Numbered from the stretch's first letter, positions 15,667-24,953 are shown. The stretch: DNA of 36,975 nucleotides from an uncultured Verrucomicrobiota bacterium (GCA_903838675.1 CAILZI010000018.1:1-36975), one strand, 5' to 3'. A program made the numbers and translations. Notes: generated by a model not told the origin, from the letters alone.

Positions 15667-17610
15667 TTATTCTGAAAAATTCAGCAGCCGCTGCACCGGG
15701 CCGACACTCACGGAAATCTTCTCACTGCCGAATTCGGAGTTGAGATAAGGGCTTTGGTAGGTCGTGCCCGGATGCAAATTCACCGGTTGGCCGTTGATGA
15801 GCGGCAGGCTGAACTTGTCAGCAGCTTTGGGATCAAAGGCGGTCACTTCCAAGCGGGTGCGGGCCGGGCCAAACTCATACTCCACCTTGCGCGGGGTGAC
15901 ACGCAACTTGCTCTGGCTCGCGAGCACGGTGGCCTGGAATTCCTCAAACGATTTTGCCGTATTGATGTCACCAGCGATGAGCAGGATGCGCGTCTGATCC
16001 TGGGCGGGTCTGAAATTGGCCGACGTCGCTTCCTCGCCTTTCTCATCCCACTGATAAGAGTCATCCAGAAACTTCACGCCCACAAACGCCTGGCCGTTGC
16101 TGGCGAAAATCCAATCTTTCGTCTCGACCTTTTTCAACCCCTTTCCGGTGAAGCCGAAGCCGACCCTGCCGGTGCTGTAAGAACCCATGCGCGGGTTGGG
16201 GGCGATCCGCTGGAGGATCATGACATTCTCATGCTGGACACTCCAAAAAGGATGCTGCGGGCGGCTACCAGACTCAGTGACAGAGTACACGGAACAGATT
16301 CCAGGACCATCAAATAGCATCCCGCACATGCGGCCTTGCCGGGAAATTCCGGAATAATGTTCGGTTGGATCCTGGAGCGTGCTGCCTAGAAGATAATGCG
16401 GAGTGCGGTAGGCGTAGTTGATCAGGGGGGAGTCGGCCACATACCGCTCCCACCCTGCTGGGCGGGGATCCTTCTTGGGATTGCGCGGTGCTAGCTTGCC
16501 GGGCACCCGGTTGCGGATCACGAAAGGCTCGGCCGCCGGAAAAGCCCGGTAGCGCAGGTAAATCGCCTCGGGCGGCAGTTGGTAGCGGCTGGTCTCCATG
16601 ACGCGGGAATGACTTGAACCGGCGGCCCTGCCTTTCTCAGCATAAAACAGGTTCTTGTGGGTCTCGAAGGGGTTGGCACCGGGGTGGGCGCGACTCATGC
16701 CACCGCCACGACGACCGTGAACGGAGATTTGTTCCTCCTCGACAAACGCCAGGTCGAGCAGCAAACCGAAGCGCTTCCGGATGACGAGATCCGGCGCAAG
16801 CTCGCACAGATTGAACAGAGCGGGCCAGGAATACTTTTGATACCCCGCGCCGATCTCGATCCACAATCCCACCCCGGCGCGGCTGCCCGCCCATGCGCGA
16901 TAGAAGGCCGTGTAGGCAGCGGCGTGTTCCGCCACCGTGTGTTCGTCCCTCAGCTTGCGCTCGCGGAAAGCCGGATCGTCTTGCAGCAGGGTGTTGATCA
17001 GGTAGCAGCAGGAGCGCTCGATGAGATCCTGATTCTCGGTGCCCTGCACCAGCAAAAGATCATCCGTCCCAGTGAGCCCGACGCGGCTTTCGTGGTGCAC
17101 CCAGCGGAACAGCGCCTCTTTCATGGCTGCCTCGGTTTCCGGTTTCAGGCGCCCCGGAAAATGCGGGCTTTTCGCGTGAAAAAGGCAGAGCGTCCGCACA
17201 TAGTCAGGGATGGAAAAAAAGTCCCACGGCAGTTTGGCCGGTGTGGCCGGTGTGGCCGGTGTGGCCGGTGTGGCCGGTGTGGCCGGTGTGGCCGGTGCGG
17301 CAGGCTCCCTGGTGGTGAAGGCTTGCGCCCGCTTGAGCAGGCGCGCGTTCGCCTCTTCTGTTTTCTCGTTCAGATACAGCGCCGCCAGGCACCACAGATT
17401 ATCGCCCCAGACGCCACCAGGAAAGACACCGTCACTCGCAATGGTCTTCCGCAGGGAGTGCTCGCGCAGCTTGAGCGAGGCGGCGTGAGTGTCCGCCACC
17501 AGCTTGTCGAGATCCGGTTTGTCGGAAGCCTCGTTCTGTGCAGCCGCTGGCAGCAAGGTGAAGGAGGCAAGCAGCGCATAGGTCAGGGATACAAGAACCG
17601 TTCTTTTCAT
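15667..17610 (-). CDS. Exported protein, possible alpha-toroid polysaccharide-active enzyme
   Basis: About 647 residues from the ATG at 17608-17610, chosen for its signal peptide (MKRTVLVSLTYALLASFTLL, ending PAAAQ); the open frame runs 52 codons further upstream without protein-like sequence. The N-terminal half is helical with aromatic-rich loops (GVWGDNLWCLAALYL, PWDFFSIPDYVRTLCLF, GLWIEIGAGYQKYSWPALF), consistent with an alpha/alpha toroid as in polysaccharide lyases and related enzymes. The C-terminal ~200 residues look like beta sandwiches. Exact family not recognised. A 9-bp tandem repeat at 17236-17298 encodes a (PAT)n linker near residue 105-125, suggesting length variation between strains. 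The Gfo/Idh gene at 17829 is divergent, 218 bp away. Confidence 0.7.
   Translation of the reverse strand: MKRTVLVSLTYALLASFTLLPAAAQNEASDKPDLDKLVADTHAASLKLREHSLRKTIASDGVFPGGVWGDNLWCLAALYLNEKTEEANARLLKRAQAFTTREPAAPATPATPATPATPATPATPAKLPWDFFSIPDYVRTLCLFHAKSPHFPGRLKPETEAAMKEALFRWVHHESRVGLTGTDDLLLVQGTENQDLIERSCCYLINTLLQDDPAFRERKLRDEHTVAEHAAAYTAFYRAWAGSRAGVGLWIEIGAGYQKYSWPALFNLCELAPDLVIRKRFGLLLDLAFVEEEQISVHGRRGGGMSRAHPGANPFETHKNLFYAEKGRAAGSSHSRVMETSRYQLPPEAIYLRYRAFPAAEPFVIRNRVPGKLAPRNPKKDPRPAGWERYVADSPLINYAYRTPHYLLGSTLQDPTEHYSGISRQGRMCGMLFDGPGICSVYSVTESGSRPQHPFWSVQHENVMILQRIAPNPRMGSYSTGRVGFGFTGKGLKKVETKDWIFASNGQAFVGVKFLDDSYQWDEKGEEATSANFRPAQDQTRILLIAGDINTAKSFEEFQATVLASQSKLRVTPRKVEYEFGPARTRLEVTAFDPKAADKFSLPLINGQPVNLHPGTTYQSPYLNSEFGSEKISVSVGPVQRLLNFSE
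17236..17298. repeat. 9-bp tandem repeat inside a coding region
   Basis: Six perfect GGCCGGTGT-type units followed by a GGCCGGTGC variant. The 9-bp unit keeps frame and encodes repeated Pro-Ala-Thr on the minus strand, so copy-number change would lengthen or shorten a linker without a frameshift. Confidence 0.9.
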
Positions 17611-17828
17611 GGGGTTGGGTTTCGGTTGGAAAACTGGGCCGTGGTATAGTTTCAACCGCCGCCCAAGAAAGCAATGGTTTCCTCCAGACTCCAGACGTGA
17701 TCCCACACTCCGTCCTGCATCGCACGCAATGTTTAATCCCCCAGCATCTGCCCGCCTTCGGGCCACCTTATTCCGCTGGATGGATGCAACATTGAGCCGG
17801 GTGCCGGCTTATTGAATGCCCCGCCACC

Positions 17829-19193
17829 ATGAAGACCACCGCCACAGCCAACCGCCGTTCGTTTCTGCAAACCACCGCTGCAGCGGCCTCCACGCTCATC
17901 CTGCCGTCCGGGCTGCTGCGCGGCCAGACGACGGGCAAGCTGAAGGTGGGCTTCATCGGCATGGGCGGGCAGATCCAGGGCCATGTGAGCAAGATCGTGC
18001 AGCTCGGGCACAACGTCGGCGCGCTGTGCGATGTGGATGCGGCACAAATCGAGAGCTCCAAAAAACGCCATGGCGCGGGTGTGGCAGACGCGGCGGTGTA
18101 CAGTGACTACCGTGTGCTGCTTGAAAAGGAGAAGTCGCTGGATGCCATCGTCATCGCCACACCGGACCACTGGCATGCGCCCATCTGCCGTGCGGTGATG
18201 CAGGCGGGCAAGCATGTGTACTGCGAGAAGCCGCTGACGCACACCATCGCGGAAGCGCGCGAGCTGCGTGAGATGTCACGCACGGCGAAGGTGATCACGC
18301 AAACGGGCAATCAGGGCAGCGCATCGCCGAATCTGCGCCGCAGCATGGAGCTGATCGCCGCAGGGTTCTTTGGTGCCATCAGCGACATCCATGTCTGGCA
18401 CCCCACGCATAGCTGGCCGAGCGGCGAGGAGCGCCCTGCGGGCAGCGATCCCATTCCCACCACGCTCGACTGGGACTTCTGGCTCGGCACGGCGCCTGAG
18501 CGTGGCTACAAGGCGGGCATCTACCATCCTGCCAAGTGGCGCGGCTGGTATGACTTTGGCAACGGCTCGCTCGGAGACTTCTGCTGCCACGGCTTCAACA
18601 TGCCCGTGCGCGCTTTGAACCTCGATTACCCGACGCGCATCGAAGTCACCGGCACGGGAATGGGCAAGGAGAGCTTTGCCACGGCATGCACGGTGCATTT
18701 TCATTTCGCGGCGCGTAAGGGTCGCGGCCCGGTGCGGCTGCACTTTTACACCGGCGGTGATCTGCCGCCGGCCGATGTCACGGCTCCGCTCATCGGCACC
18801 TTTGGCAGTCTGCCGCGCACGGGCTGCCTGCTCATCGGCGATCAAGGCCAGCTGCAGAGCGGCCTGTGGAATTCCGACTGCTACGTGAAGCTGAACAGCG
18901 ACGCGAAATTCACCGGCGCGGACAATCACCCCGCCGCCAAGCAGATCCCCGTGACGCTGCCACGCGTGAAGGGGCACATCGATGAATGGATCGACGCCAT
19001 TCAGGGCGGGCCGAAGGTGTTTGCCGACTTTGATCTGGGCGGCCACCTCACGGAGATCGGCCTCTCCGGCATCGTGGCGCTGCGATTGCAAAAGAACATC
19101 GACTGGGACGGCCCGAACATGAAAGTCCCCGGCATGCCGGAGGCGGACAGGTACATCCGAACAGCGGAGCGTGCGAAGTATGGGCGGGTGTAG
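17829..19193 (+). CDS. Tat-exported Gfo/Idh/MocA family oxidoreductase
   Basis: 454 residues. The N-terminus NRRSFLQTTAAAASTLILPS is a twin-arginine signal. The nucleotide-binding loop reads LKVGFIGMGGQIQGH (about residues 38-52), a PDHWHAPI segment follows, and the catalytic-lysine motif is CEKPLTHTIAEARELRE (about 136-152). The C-terminal half carries WYDFGNGSLGDFCCHGFNMP, the same pattern as the oxidoreductase at 7104-8408, so the two are paralogs. The product is likely a periplasmic NAD(P)-dependent sugar dehydrogenase; substrate unknown. It diverges from the possible alpha-toroid enzyme, and the two may share a control region at 17611-17828. Confidence 0.9.
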   Translation: MKTTATANRRSFLQTTAAAASTLILPSGLLRGQTTGKLKVGFIGMGGQIQGHVSKIVQLGHNVGALCDVDAAQIESSKKRHGAGVADAAVYSDYRVLLEKEKSLDAIVIATPDHWHAPICRAVMQAGKHVYCEKPLTHTIAEARELREMSRTAKVITQTGNQGSASPNLRRSMELIAAGFFGAISDIHVWHPTHSWPSGEERPAGSDPIPTTLDWDFWLGTAPERGYKAGIYHPAKWRGWYDFGNGSLGDFCCHGFNMPVRALNLDYPTRIEVTGTGMGKESFATACTVHFHFAARKGRGPVRLHFYTGGDLPPADVTAPLIGTFGSLPRTGCLLIGDQGQLQSGLWNSDCYVKLNSDAKFTGADNHPAAKQIPVTLPRVKGHIDEWIDAIQGGPKVFADFDLGGHLTEIGLSGIVALRLQKNIDWDGPNMKVPGMPEADRYIRTAERAKYGRV

Positions 19194-19206
19194 GCGAGGG
19201 CTCTTT

Positions 19207-19526
19207 TGACAGGCATGAATGGGGCTCGGTTAAGGGCATGAATCGTGGATTGGGGAAGGTTAGCCACTTCAGCAAGCCGGGCTTTTGGAGTGCGGTCGCG
19301 AAGATGCACGGCGCAAGCCTGCATCGGAGCTACCGCTTTCGCGGGGTGTTGAGTGCCCTCTGGACTTACCCTGCTATCCTGCCTGCGAAGGCGGCGTCGC
19401 GCCCAGGCTTGCCGCACGCACTCCAAGACGCTGTCGCGTTCGCGTGAGTACATGACCAAGAGCCACCAGCAGGCTGCGAAAATGTACGACACCACGCATT
19501 AACCGAGCGCCATTCATGACAGGCAT
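19207..19526. mobile_element. MITE-like element with terminal inverted repeats
   Basis: CATGAATGGGGCTCGGTTAA at 19214-19233 is the inverted complement, with one mismatch, of TTAACCGAGCGCCATTCATG at 19499-19518. TGACAGGCAT occurs directly repeated at the outer edges (19207-19216 and 19517-19526), as a target-site duplication would, though it overlaps the inverted repeats by two or three bases. Inside, a perfect 10-bp inverted repeat TTGGAGTGCG/CGCACTCCAA spans 19285-19426. No transposase frame is present, so it would depend on an enzyme elsewhere. The rest of 19194-19680 holds no gene that I can support. Confidence 0.6.
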
Positions 19527-19680
19527 TTTCCCTTGGTGGCTGCCGCTCATGCAAAGATGACTACGGGGAAACGGGTGCTGAGCGGCGGGTGAGCTGAGTG
19601 TGGGCATCCCGAATGTAATCGACGGGCAGCTCCTTCCCAGGGCACGAAATGACAGCCCAGCTGTGAAAAATGCATCTCCC

Positions 19681-20418
19681 TCAATTCCCTGGCGCAGCGA
19701 CGACTTTCACCTCGGCGTAGACATTGCCCTTTTCGTCGGGTTCCTGGAAGTTGCTGACGATGACGTACTGCCCGGCGCGGATGATGGGGTCGTCTTTGGA
19801 GCGCTGGATTTTCTGGCCGTCGAACTTGCGCAGGATGAGGGGGAAATCGGCGCGGAGGAGATTGCCTTTGGCGGCGGTCTCGACGAGGAGCTTGGTGCCG
19901 AGGTTGTTGGCGTCGAGAGACACCTTGGGTGGCTGGACGAGGTAGAGGCTGGACCAGGTCAGTGCATCGGGGGCCAGGGTGACGCCGGGTTTCGGCACAT
20001 TCAGGCGGCCGAAGAAAACCCAGCCCGTGGCATCGACGGGAGCCTTGAGCGGGAGGTCGGTCTTGACGGTGGTGGCCAGGATGGCCACGGAGAGGCCTTT
20101 GTCATTTTGAGCGACGGTGGGCGCGCCGACTTCCACGAGCGTGGTGCCAAATGCAGCCAGATCAAAGGGCAGCGTGGCGAGCTCTCCCACCTTGAGGCGG
20201 GCGGCTTTGGCATCATCTGGTATGTCCAACCAGTCAAAGCTTTGGTTTGCGGTGGCCTGGGTCTTCAGGCTCAGCTCGCTGGTTTTGTCTGCGAGAAACT
20301 CGACCGTGGCCATGAGCTTGCGGTCGTCGCCGGTGATCTCCAAAACTCTGGGGTCCTTTGCATGAGCAAAGCCGGCCAGCACCAGGATGAGGAAAGAGGA
20401 ACGAATGAGGTGGTTCAT
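19681..20418 (-). CDS. Secreted hypothetical protein
   Basis: 245 residues with a signal peptide (MNHLIRSSFLILVLAGFAHA). The mature protein is beta-strand rich: VLEITGDDRKLMATVEFLAD, LSVAILATTVKTDLPL and GQYVIVSNFQEPDEKGNVYA. No family recognised. Its ATG overlaps the TGA of the upstream gene (ATGA at 20415-20418), so the two are translationally coupled and probably work together, one in the inner membrane and one outside it. Confidence 0.7.
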   Translation of the reverse strand: MNHLIRSSFLILVLAGFAHAKDPRVLEITGDDRKLMATVEFLADKTSELSLKTQATANQSFDWLDIPDDAKAARLKVGELATLPFDLAAFGTTLVEVGAPTVAQNDKGLSVAILATTVKTDLPLKAPVDATGWVFFGRLNVPKPGVTLAPDALTWSSLYLVQPPKVSLDANNLGTKLLVETAAKGNLLRADFPLILRKFDGQKIQRSKDDPIIRAGQYVIVSNFQEPDEKGNVYAEVKVVAAPGN

Positions 20419-21134
20419 GGCGGGGCGAGATCGGGATTGGCGGCGGCGTGCGTGTCAGCGGAGGGCGCGGTGGGAGGATTGCTGCTCATATCGAGCTTGG
20501 TCGCATTGACAACCTTCTGGATTTCTCCCTCCAGGTGCTGATTGGCGGCGTCGTGAATCTTCTTGGTTTGTGCTTCGAGCTCCTTCGCGCTGGTCACTTT
20601 CACGTTTTCGAGCCGTTTGTTGGCGGCGACATTGCCGACGCCGCTGAGGAACATGGAGAGGACGACGGTGGGTCCGGCCACGCCGTAGGTGAAGATGGTG
20701 CGCAGGCGGTTTTCGGCCCAGAAGAAGGCCACCGCACCGCCCACGAGCGCGGAGGAGAGCAGCACGCCCACGGCGGGGAGGATGGAGCTGCCTTCTTTGC
20801 CGGTGTCGAGCAGGCCGGATTGATCAGGTGTCAAAAACTGTGCGAGCGACATCAAGGAGAGGGCGGGCAGGAGTCCGGCCAGAGCGCCGAGCTTGAAGGC
20901 GGTGCTGTTGCGCACTTTTTCGGGATCGATGTCATCCAGCGAGGTCAAACTGAGCAAGCGGCAGACCTGGCCCCAGGGGGTGTGGTCCTGCACGGGTGAG
21001 GGTGAGAGCGGCGTGGTGCTTTCTGCCGGGAGACTTCCCGTGGGCGGTGGAGCATCAGCGCTTGTTTCTGCCAAGCCGCCACCGGGAGGGGGTGGCTGTA
21101 CGGGGGTTCCTGAATCTGGAAGTGGATCGCTCAT
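20415..21134 (-). CDS. Membrane protein with proline-rich N-terminus and helical tail
   Basis: About 239 residues from the ATG at 21132-21134; the open frame continues 97 codons upstream without protein-like sequence. The N-terminal ~45 residues are Pro/Ser/Thr-rich and cytosolic-looking, followed by a short SLTSLDDIDPEKVRNSTAFK segment. Three hydrophobic helices follow (LGALAGLLPALSLMSLA, ILPAVGVLLSSALVGGAVAF, YGVAGPTVVLSMFLSGVG). The C-terminus is a charged helix (ENVKVTSAKELEAQTKKIHD) and a disordered tail. No family recognised. It overlaps the next gene by four bases. Confidence 0.65.
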   Translation of the reverse strand: MSDPLPDSGTPVQPPPPGGGLAETSADAPPPTGSLPAESTTPLSPSPVQDHTPWGQVCRLLSLTSLDDIDPEKVRNSTAFKLGALAGLLPALSLMSLAQFLTPDQSGLLDTGKEGSSILPAVGVLLSSALVGGAVAFFWAENRLRTIFTYGVAGPTVVLSMFLSGVGNVAANKRLENVKVTSAKELEAQTKKIHDAANQHLEGEIQKVVNATKLDMSSNPPTAPSADTHAAANPDLAPP

Positions 21135-21476
21135 GGCCGGGTGGGTGGGTGTTCGAGGCGAAGATGCGCAGGGACCCTTTTGGGTGCAGCAGGCGGAATT
21201 GAGATAAGGCAGCGGGCTAAACTTCGTCAATGAATTCTTTAATGCTCCGCCGAGCGCTGCCTGCGCCATCTCTCCTAGTTTACCGGGAGCGGCGATTTGG
21301 ATGGAGAGGCGCTTGGCGGAGGAGTTGAGCCGCCCTTTTTGGCACGGAGGTGATGCCCGACTTGCCAAGGGCTGATGGTGCGTGGCAAAATGAATTTGCA
21401 GGTGCCTGACTAACGAACCTCCCACCTAAATCGTTGTGATTCATGCTTGTTGATTTATTTCGGTGTGGCAAAAAGC

Positions 21477-21538
21477 ACGATATTAAATTACATTAATAAT
21501 TAATTTTTTAATTAATAACCATAAATGTAACAATCATT
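21477..21538. promoter_or_regulatory. AT-rich leader with palindrome before the histidine kinase
   Basis: An abrupt AT-rich island in a GC-rich window. It contains an inverted pair ATTAATT and AATTAAT around a T tract (about 21496-21516), and a TATTAA that could serve as a -10 box. It ends two bases before the kinase start at 21540. Such islands often mark promoters bound by nucleoid proteins. No gene is seen between 21135 and 21539. Confidence 0.35.
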
Positions 21539-21539
21539 C

Positions 21540-24509
21540 ATGAACTCTGGCGTTTTCGAATCAACGGGTAAAAGCCAGAGTAGACAGGAACTGCGGACCC
21601 TGAATGGCGTGCAGATGAATGGGATGCCGAGTGCGGAAAATGCGTACGCCATGATCCGCGCTGCGCAGGAAAAACAGTGGGAGAGCGAGGAGCGGTTCAG
21701 GGGGACCTTTGAGCAGGCGGCGGTGGGCATCGCGCATGTGTCGATGGAAGGGCGCTACCTGCGGGTGAATGACAAGCTGTGCGAGATCACCGGCTACTCA
21801 CGCGAGGAACTGCTGGGGATGACGTTCATGGACCTGACGCTGCCGGACGAGCTGGCGGCGGGTGTGGAGAGAGCCCGTGCCCTGGCTGCGGGGGAGATCT
21901 CCAGTTATACGATCGAAAAGCGCTTTCGCAGGAAGACGGGCGAAATCGTGTGGATCAATCTGGCTTCCAATCTGGTGCGCACGGCAGCGGGTACGCCGCG
22001 GCATTTCAACTCCGTCACCGAGGACATCACGGCGCGCAAGCTGGCGGAGTTTCGACTGCACCGGCTGAACCGGCTGCACACGGTGCTGAGCAAGAGCGGC
22101 GACTCTGTGGTGCGTGCCAAAGACAAGCAGGAGCTGTACGAGACGGTGTGCCGCATCGTGGTGGACGACGGCCTGCTGCGCGCGGCTTTCATCGCCGAAC
22201 GAGGTGAGAATGTGGAGAATGCGCAGCCGGTGGCGGCCTGGGGATCGGGACTGGAGTATCTGCGCGGCCGGAAATTTGTGACTGCAGAAGGTCCGCTGAG
22301 CCGGGGCACGCTGGGGACGGCGTTCCGCACCGGGATGTACAATGTGTGCAACGACATCGCGGGAGACCCGCGCATGGAGCCCTGGTGGGAAGCGGCACGG
22401 CAACTGGGCTTCTGCGCCGCAGCCTCCTTTCCCATCAAGCTGGGCGGGACGACTGTGGCGGCGCTGGTGCTGGGGGCGGCGGAGGTGGACTACTTTAAAG
22501 AAGATGAGATCCGCCTGATGACGGCGGTGGCGGCCCACGTTTCCTTCACGCTGCAGGCACTGCAGAAGGAGGAGCAGCGGCTGCAGGCGGAGAGTGCGCT
22601 GCGTGAGAGTGAGGAGAGATTTCGAGGGATGTTCATCGCGGCGGCGACGGGCATCGCCATTTCCACACCGCAGGGACGCTTTCTGAGTGCCAATGAGGCC
22701 TACTGCGAGATGCTGGGCTACACGGAGGAGGAGCTGCAGGCGCGGGATTTTGCCTCGCTGACGCATCCGGATGACCTGACCCTGAATCTGGAGATGCGGG
22801 ACGATCTGCTGGCGGGGAGGCGGGAGAGCTTCGTCATCGAAAAACGCTACCTGCCCAAGAGCGGGGGCATCCTGTGGATCCGTGCGAGCATCTCTGCGAC
22901 GCGCACGGCGAGCGGGGAGGTGACATCGATGATCGTGGTGTCTGAGGACATCACCCGAAAGAAGGTGGCCGACATCGCGCTGCGCCAGAGCGAGGAGAGG
23001 TCCCGGCAGATCTCGGTGCAACTGGCGAAGGTGCTGGACTCTTCGCTGGATGTGATCTGCACGTTTGATGCGGGCGGGAGCTTTCTCCAGGTGAGCGCGG
23101 CGTGCGAGAAGATCTGGGGCTACCGGCCTGCAGAGCTGATCGGCACGCCCTTCCTGGACCGGGTGCTGCCGGAGGACCGCGAGAAGACGGACGAGGCTGC
23201 CACTGAGGTGATGGCGGGGAAGCCGACGATCAACTTTGAAAACCGCTGCGTGCGCAAGGATGGGACGATCACCCACATCGAGTGGTCGGCGTGGTGGTCT
23301 GAGAGCGACCGGAGCATGTTTTGCGTGGCACGTGACAACACGGAGCGCCGGAAGCTGGAGGAGCAGTTTCTCCGGGCGCAGCGCATGGAGAGCATCGGTG
23401 CGCTGGCGGGGGGCATCGCGCATGATTTGAACAACGTGCTGGCGCCGATCATGATGTCGATTGATCTGCTGCGGATGCCGGGTGAGGCGGCGCGCACGCA
23501 GTCCATTCTGAACACGATCGAAACCAGCGCGCGACGCGGAGCGGACATGGTGCAGCAGATCCTGTCCTTTGCGCGGGGGGTGGAGGAGCAGCGGGCGGTG
23601 ATCGAGGCCGGGCCGGTGATCCGTGACATCCAGAGCCTGGTGGTGGACACCTTTCCGAAGAACATCCGCTTTCAAGTGGAGCTGGCCCCCGGGCTGCCGC
23701 CCTTCATTGGCGACCCCACGCAGATGCACCAGGTGCTGCTGAACCTGTGCGTGAATGCGCGGGATGCGATGCCGACCGGCGGTGGCATCCGGCTCTCGGC
23801 CAGGGGCATATCGCTGGATGAGACGGAGGCGGCGGCCATTCCCGACGCGCGGCCCGGCCGCTACCTGCAGATCCAGGTGGAGGACACGGGCAGCGGCATC
23901 TCGCCTGAAGTGCTGGACAAGATCTTTGCGCCGTTCTTCACCACGAAGGAGCTGGGCAAGGGCACGGGACTGGGGCTTTCCACGGTGCTGGGCATCGTGA
24001 AAAACCATGGCGGATTTCTGCGCGTGCGGAGCGCGCTGGGCGAGGGCACGACCTTCACGCTGTGCCTGCCTGCGCACCATGCCTGCGGCGGTGCGGCGGC
24101 GGCCCAGGAGGAGCAGACGCACCCGCGCGGGAATGGGGAGGTGATCCTTTTGGTGGATGACGAGGCGGCCGTGCGCACCATCACGCAGGAGACGCTGGAG
24201 TCGTTCGGCTACCGCGTGCTGACCGCCGCCGATGGCATCGAGGCGGTGGCGCTTTACGTGGGGCACCAGACCGAGGTGGACGTCGTTTTGACGGACATGA
24301 TGATGCCGGTGATGGGCGGCCCGGCGACGATCCAGGCGCTGATGCGGATCAATCCGGAGGTGAAGATCATCGCCGCGAGCGGACTCCATGCCGGAGGCGT
24401 GGCGGCGAAAGTGGCCGGGATGGGCGTGCAGCACTTTCTGCCGAAGCCGTACACGTCTGTGGCGCTGCTGACGATGCTGAAGAAGGCGCTGGAGCCTGCG
24501 GGGGTGTGA
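21540..24509 (+). CDS. PAS/GAF hybrid sensor histidine kinase with receiver domain
   Basis: 989 residues, apparently soluble (no membrane helices). Domain order: PAS (about 52-175, RFRGTFEQAAVGIAHVSMEG), GAF (about 180-345), a second PAS (about 359-480), a third PAS (about 490-610), HisKA with GGIAHDLNNVLAPI and the phosphoaccepting His at about 628, and the HATPase domain with N box NLCVNARDAMP (Asn about 739) and G boxes DTGSGIS and GTGLGLS. The C-terminal receiver opens VILLVDDE, with phosphoacceptor Asp at about 919 in LTDMMMPVMGG. Phosphate could pass from His628 to Asp919 within one chain. No output regulator is encoded beside it, so the target is unknown. The start at 21540 lies after the AT-rich leader; an ATG 26 codons later is possible. 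Confidence 0.93.
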   Translation: MNSGVFESTGKSQSRQELRTLNGVQMNGMPSAENAYAMIRAAQEKQWESEERFRGTFEQAAVGIAHVSMEGRYLRVNDKLCEITGYSREELLGMTFMDLTLPDELAAGVERARALAAGEISSYTIEKRFRRKTGEIVWINLASNLVRTAAGTPRHFNSVTEDITARKLAEFRLHRLNRLHTVLSKSGDSVVRAKDKQELYETVCRIVVDDGLLRAAFIAERGENVENAQPVAAWGSGLEYLRGRKFVTAEGPLSRGTLGTAFRTGMYNVCNDIAGDPRMEPWWEAARQLGFCAAASFPIKLGGTTVAALVLGAAEVDYFKEDEIRLMTAVAAHVSFTLQALQKEEQRLQAESALRESEERFRGMFIAAATGIAISTPQGRFLSANEAYCEMLGYTEEELQARDFASLTHPDDLTLNLEMRDDLLAGRRESFVIEKRYLPKSGGILWIRASISATRTASGEVTSMIVVSEDITRKKVADIALRQSEERSRQISVQLAKVLDSSLDVICTFDAGGSFLQVSAACEKIWGYRPAELIGTPFLDRVLPEDREKTDEAATEVMAGKPTINFENRCVRKDGTITHIEWSAWWSESDRSMFCVARDNTERRKLEEQFLRAQRMESIGALAGGIAHDLNNVLAPIMMSIDLLRMPGEAARTQSILNTIETSARRGADMVQQILSFARGVEEQRAVIEAGPVIRDIQSLVVDTFPKNIRFQVELAPGLPPFIGDPTQMHQVLLNLCVNARDAMPTGGGIRLSARGISLDETEAAAIPDARPGRYLQIQVEDTGSGISPEVLDKIFAPFFTTKELGKGTGLGLSTVLGIVKNHGGFLRVRSALGEGTTFTLCLPAHHACGGAAAAQEEQTHPRGNGEVILLVDDEAAVRTITQETLESFGYRVLTAADGIEAVALYVGHQTEVDVVLTDMMMPVMGGPATIQALMRINPEVKIIAASGLHAGGVAAKVAGMGVQHFLPKPYTSVALLTMLKKALEPAGV

Positions 24510-24519
24510 GGGGTTGGAT

Positions 24520-24535
24520 CGCCCCTGATGGGGCG
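24520..24535. terminator. Hairpin after the histidine kinase gene
   Basis: CGCCCC and GGGGCG pair around TGAT eleven bases after the kinase stop. There is no following T tract, so it may be a dispersed palindrome rather than an intrinsic terminator. Confidence 0.35.
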
Positions 24536-24617
24536 TGATTGAAGAGAATGGATGTGGCACCAGCCTGTCATCCATTCCCCCTCCCGTCCGCCCTGCTCAC
24601 GCGGAATATGAACAGCC

Positions 24618-24953
24618 TCAAAGACTCATGATCTTCGCCCTGTCCTCATTCTCAAGCAGAGGCGAGGTATTGACGGCGGTGTCCAGGCCAGCCTTCAAAA
24701 TCTGGCCAACAGCTGCGATAATGGTATGCAGGCAGTAGAAGAGCACCGTGCATAGCACGGCGCCGCCTATCGGCAGGATTAGATTTGTTTCTCCTTCCTT
24801 GGTAGCAAAAGGGAGCAAGGCGATCCCGGCACCGACTGAAGCCAATAAACCAACAATCATGACAATCCCAGAGATGCCTCCAATAGTGCGCGCGATTGTG
24901 TATGCGCTCTTATATCGTTGGAGTAGTTTCGCTTTGGCTGATGATGTGTCCAT
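24618..24953 (-). CDS. Small two-helix membrane protein, unknown
   Basis: 111 residues with two strong hydrophobic helices: TIGGISGIVMIVGLLASVGAG (about 24-44) and ILPIGGAVLCTVLFYCLHTI (about 59-78), separated by a short charged loop. The ends are polar. This resembles small membrane proteins common in planctomycetes and verrucomicrobia, but no named family is recognised. An open frame on the same strand (up to 25147) overlaps its 5' end. Confidence 0.65.
   Translation of the reverse strand: MDTSSAKAKLLQRYKSAYTIARTIGGISGIVMIVGLLASVGAGIALLPFATKEGETNLILPIGGAVLCTVLFYCLHTIIAAVGQILKAGLDTAVNTSPLLENEDRAKIMSL

Noticed and set aside
17236..17298. Short regular repeats as a CRISPR array
   Set aside because: The units are 9 bp, contiguous and without spacers, and lie inside a coding frame.
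21798..24575. 925-codon open frame opposite the histidine kinase
   Set aside because: The kinase frame has clear PAS, GAF, HisKA, HATPase and receiver motifs; the antisense product is Arg/His-rich low-complexity.
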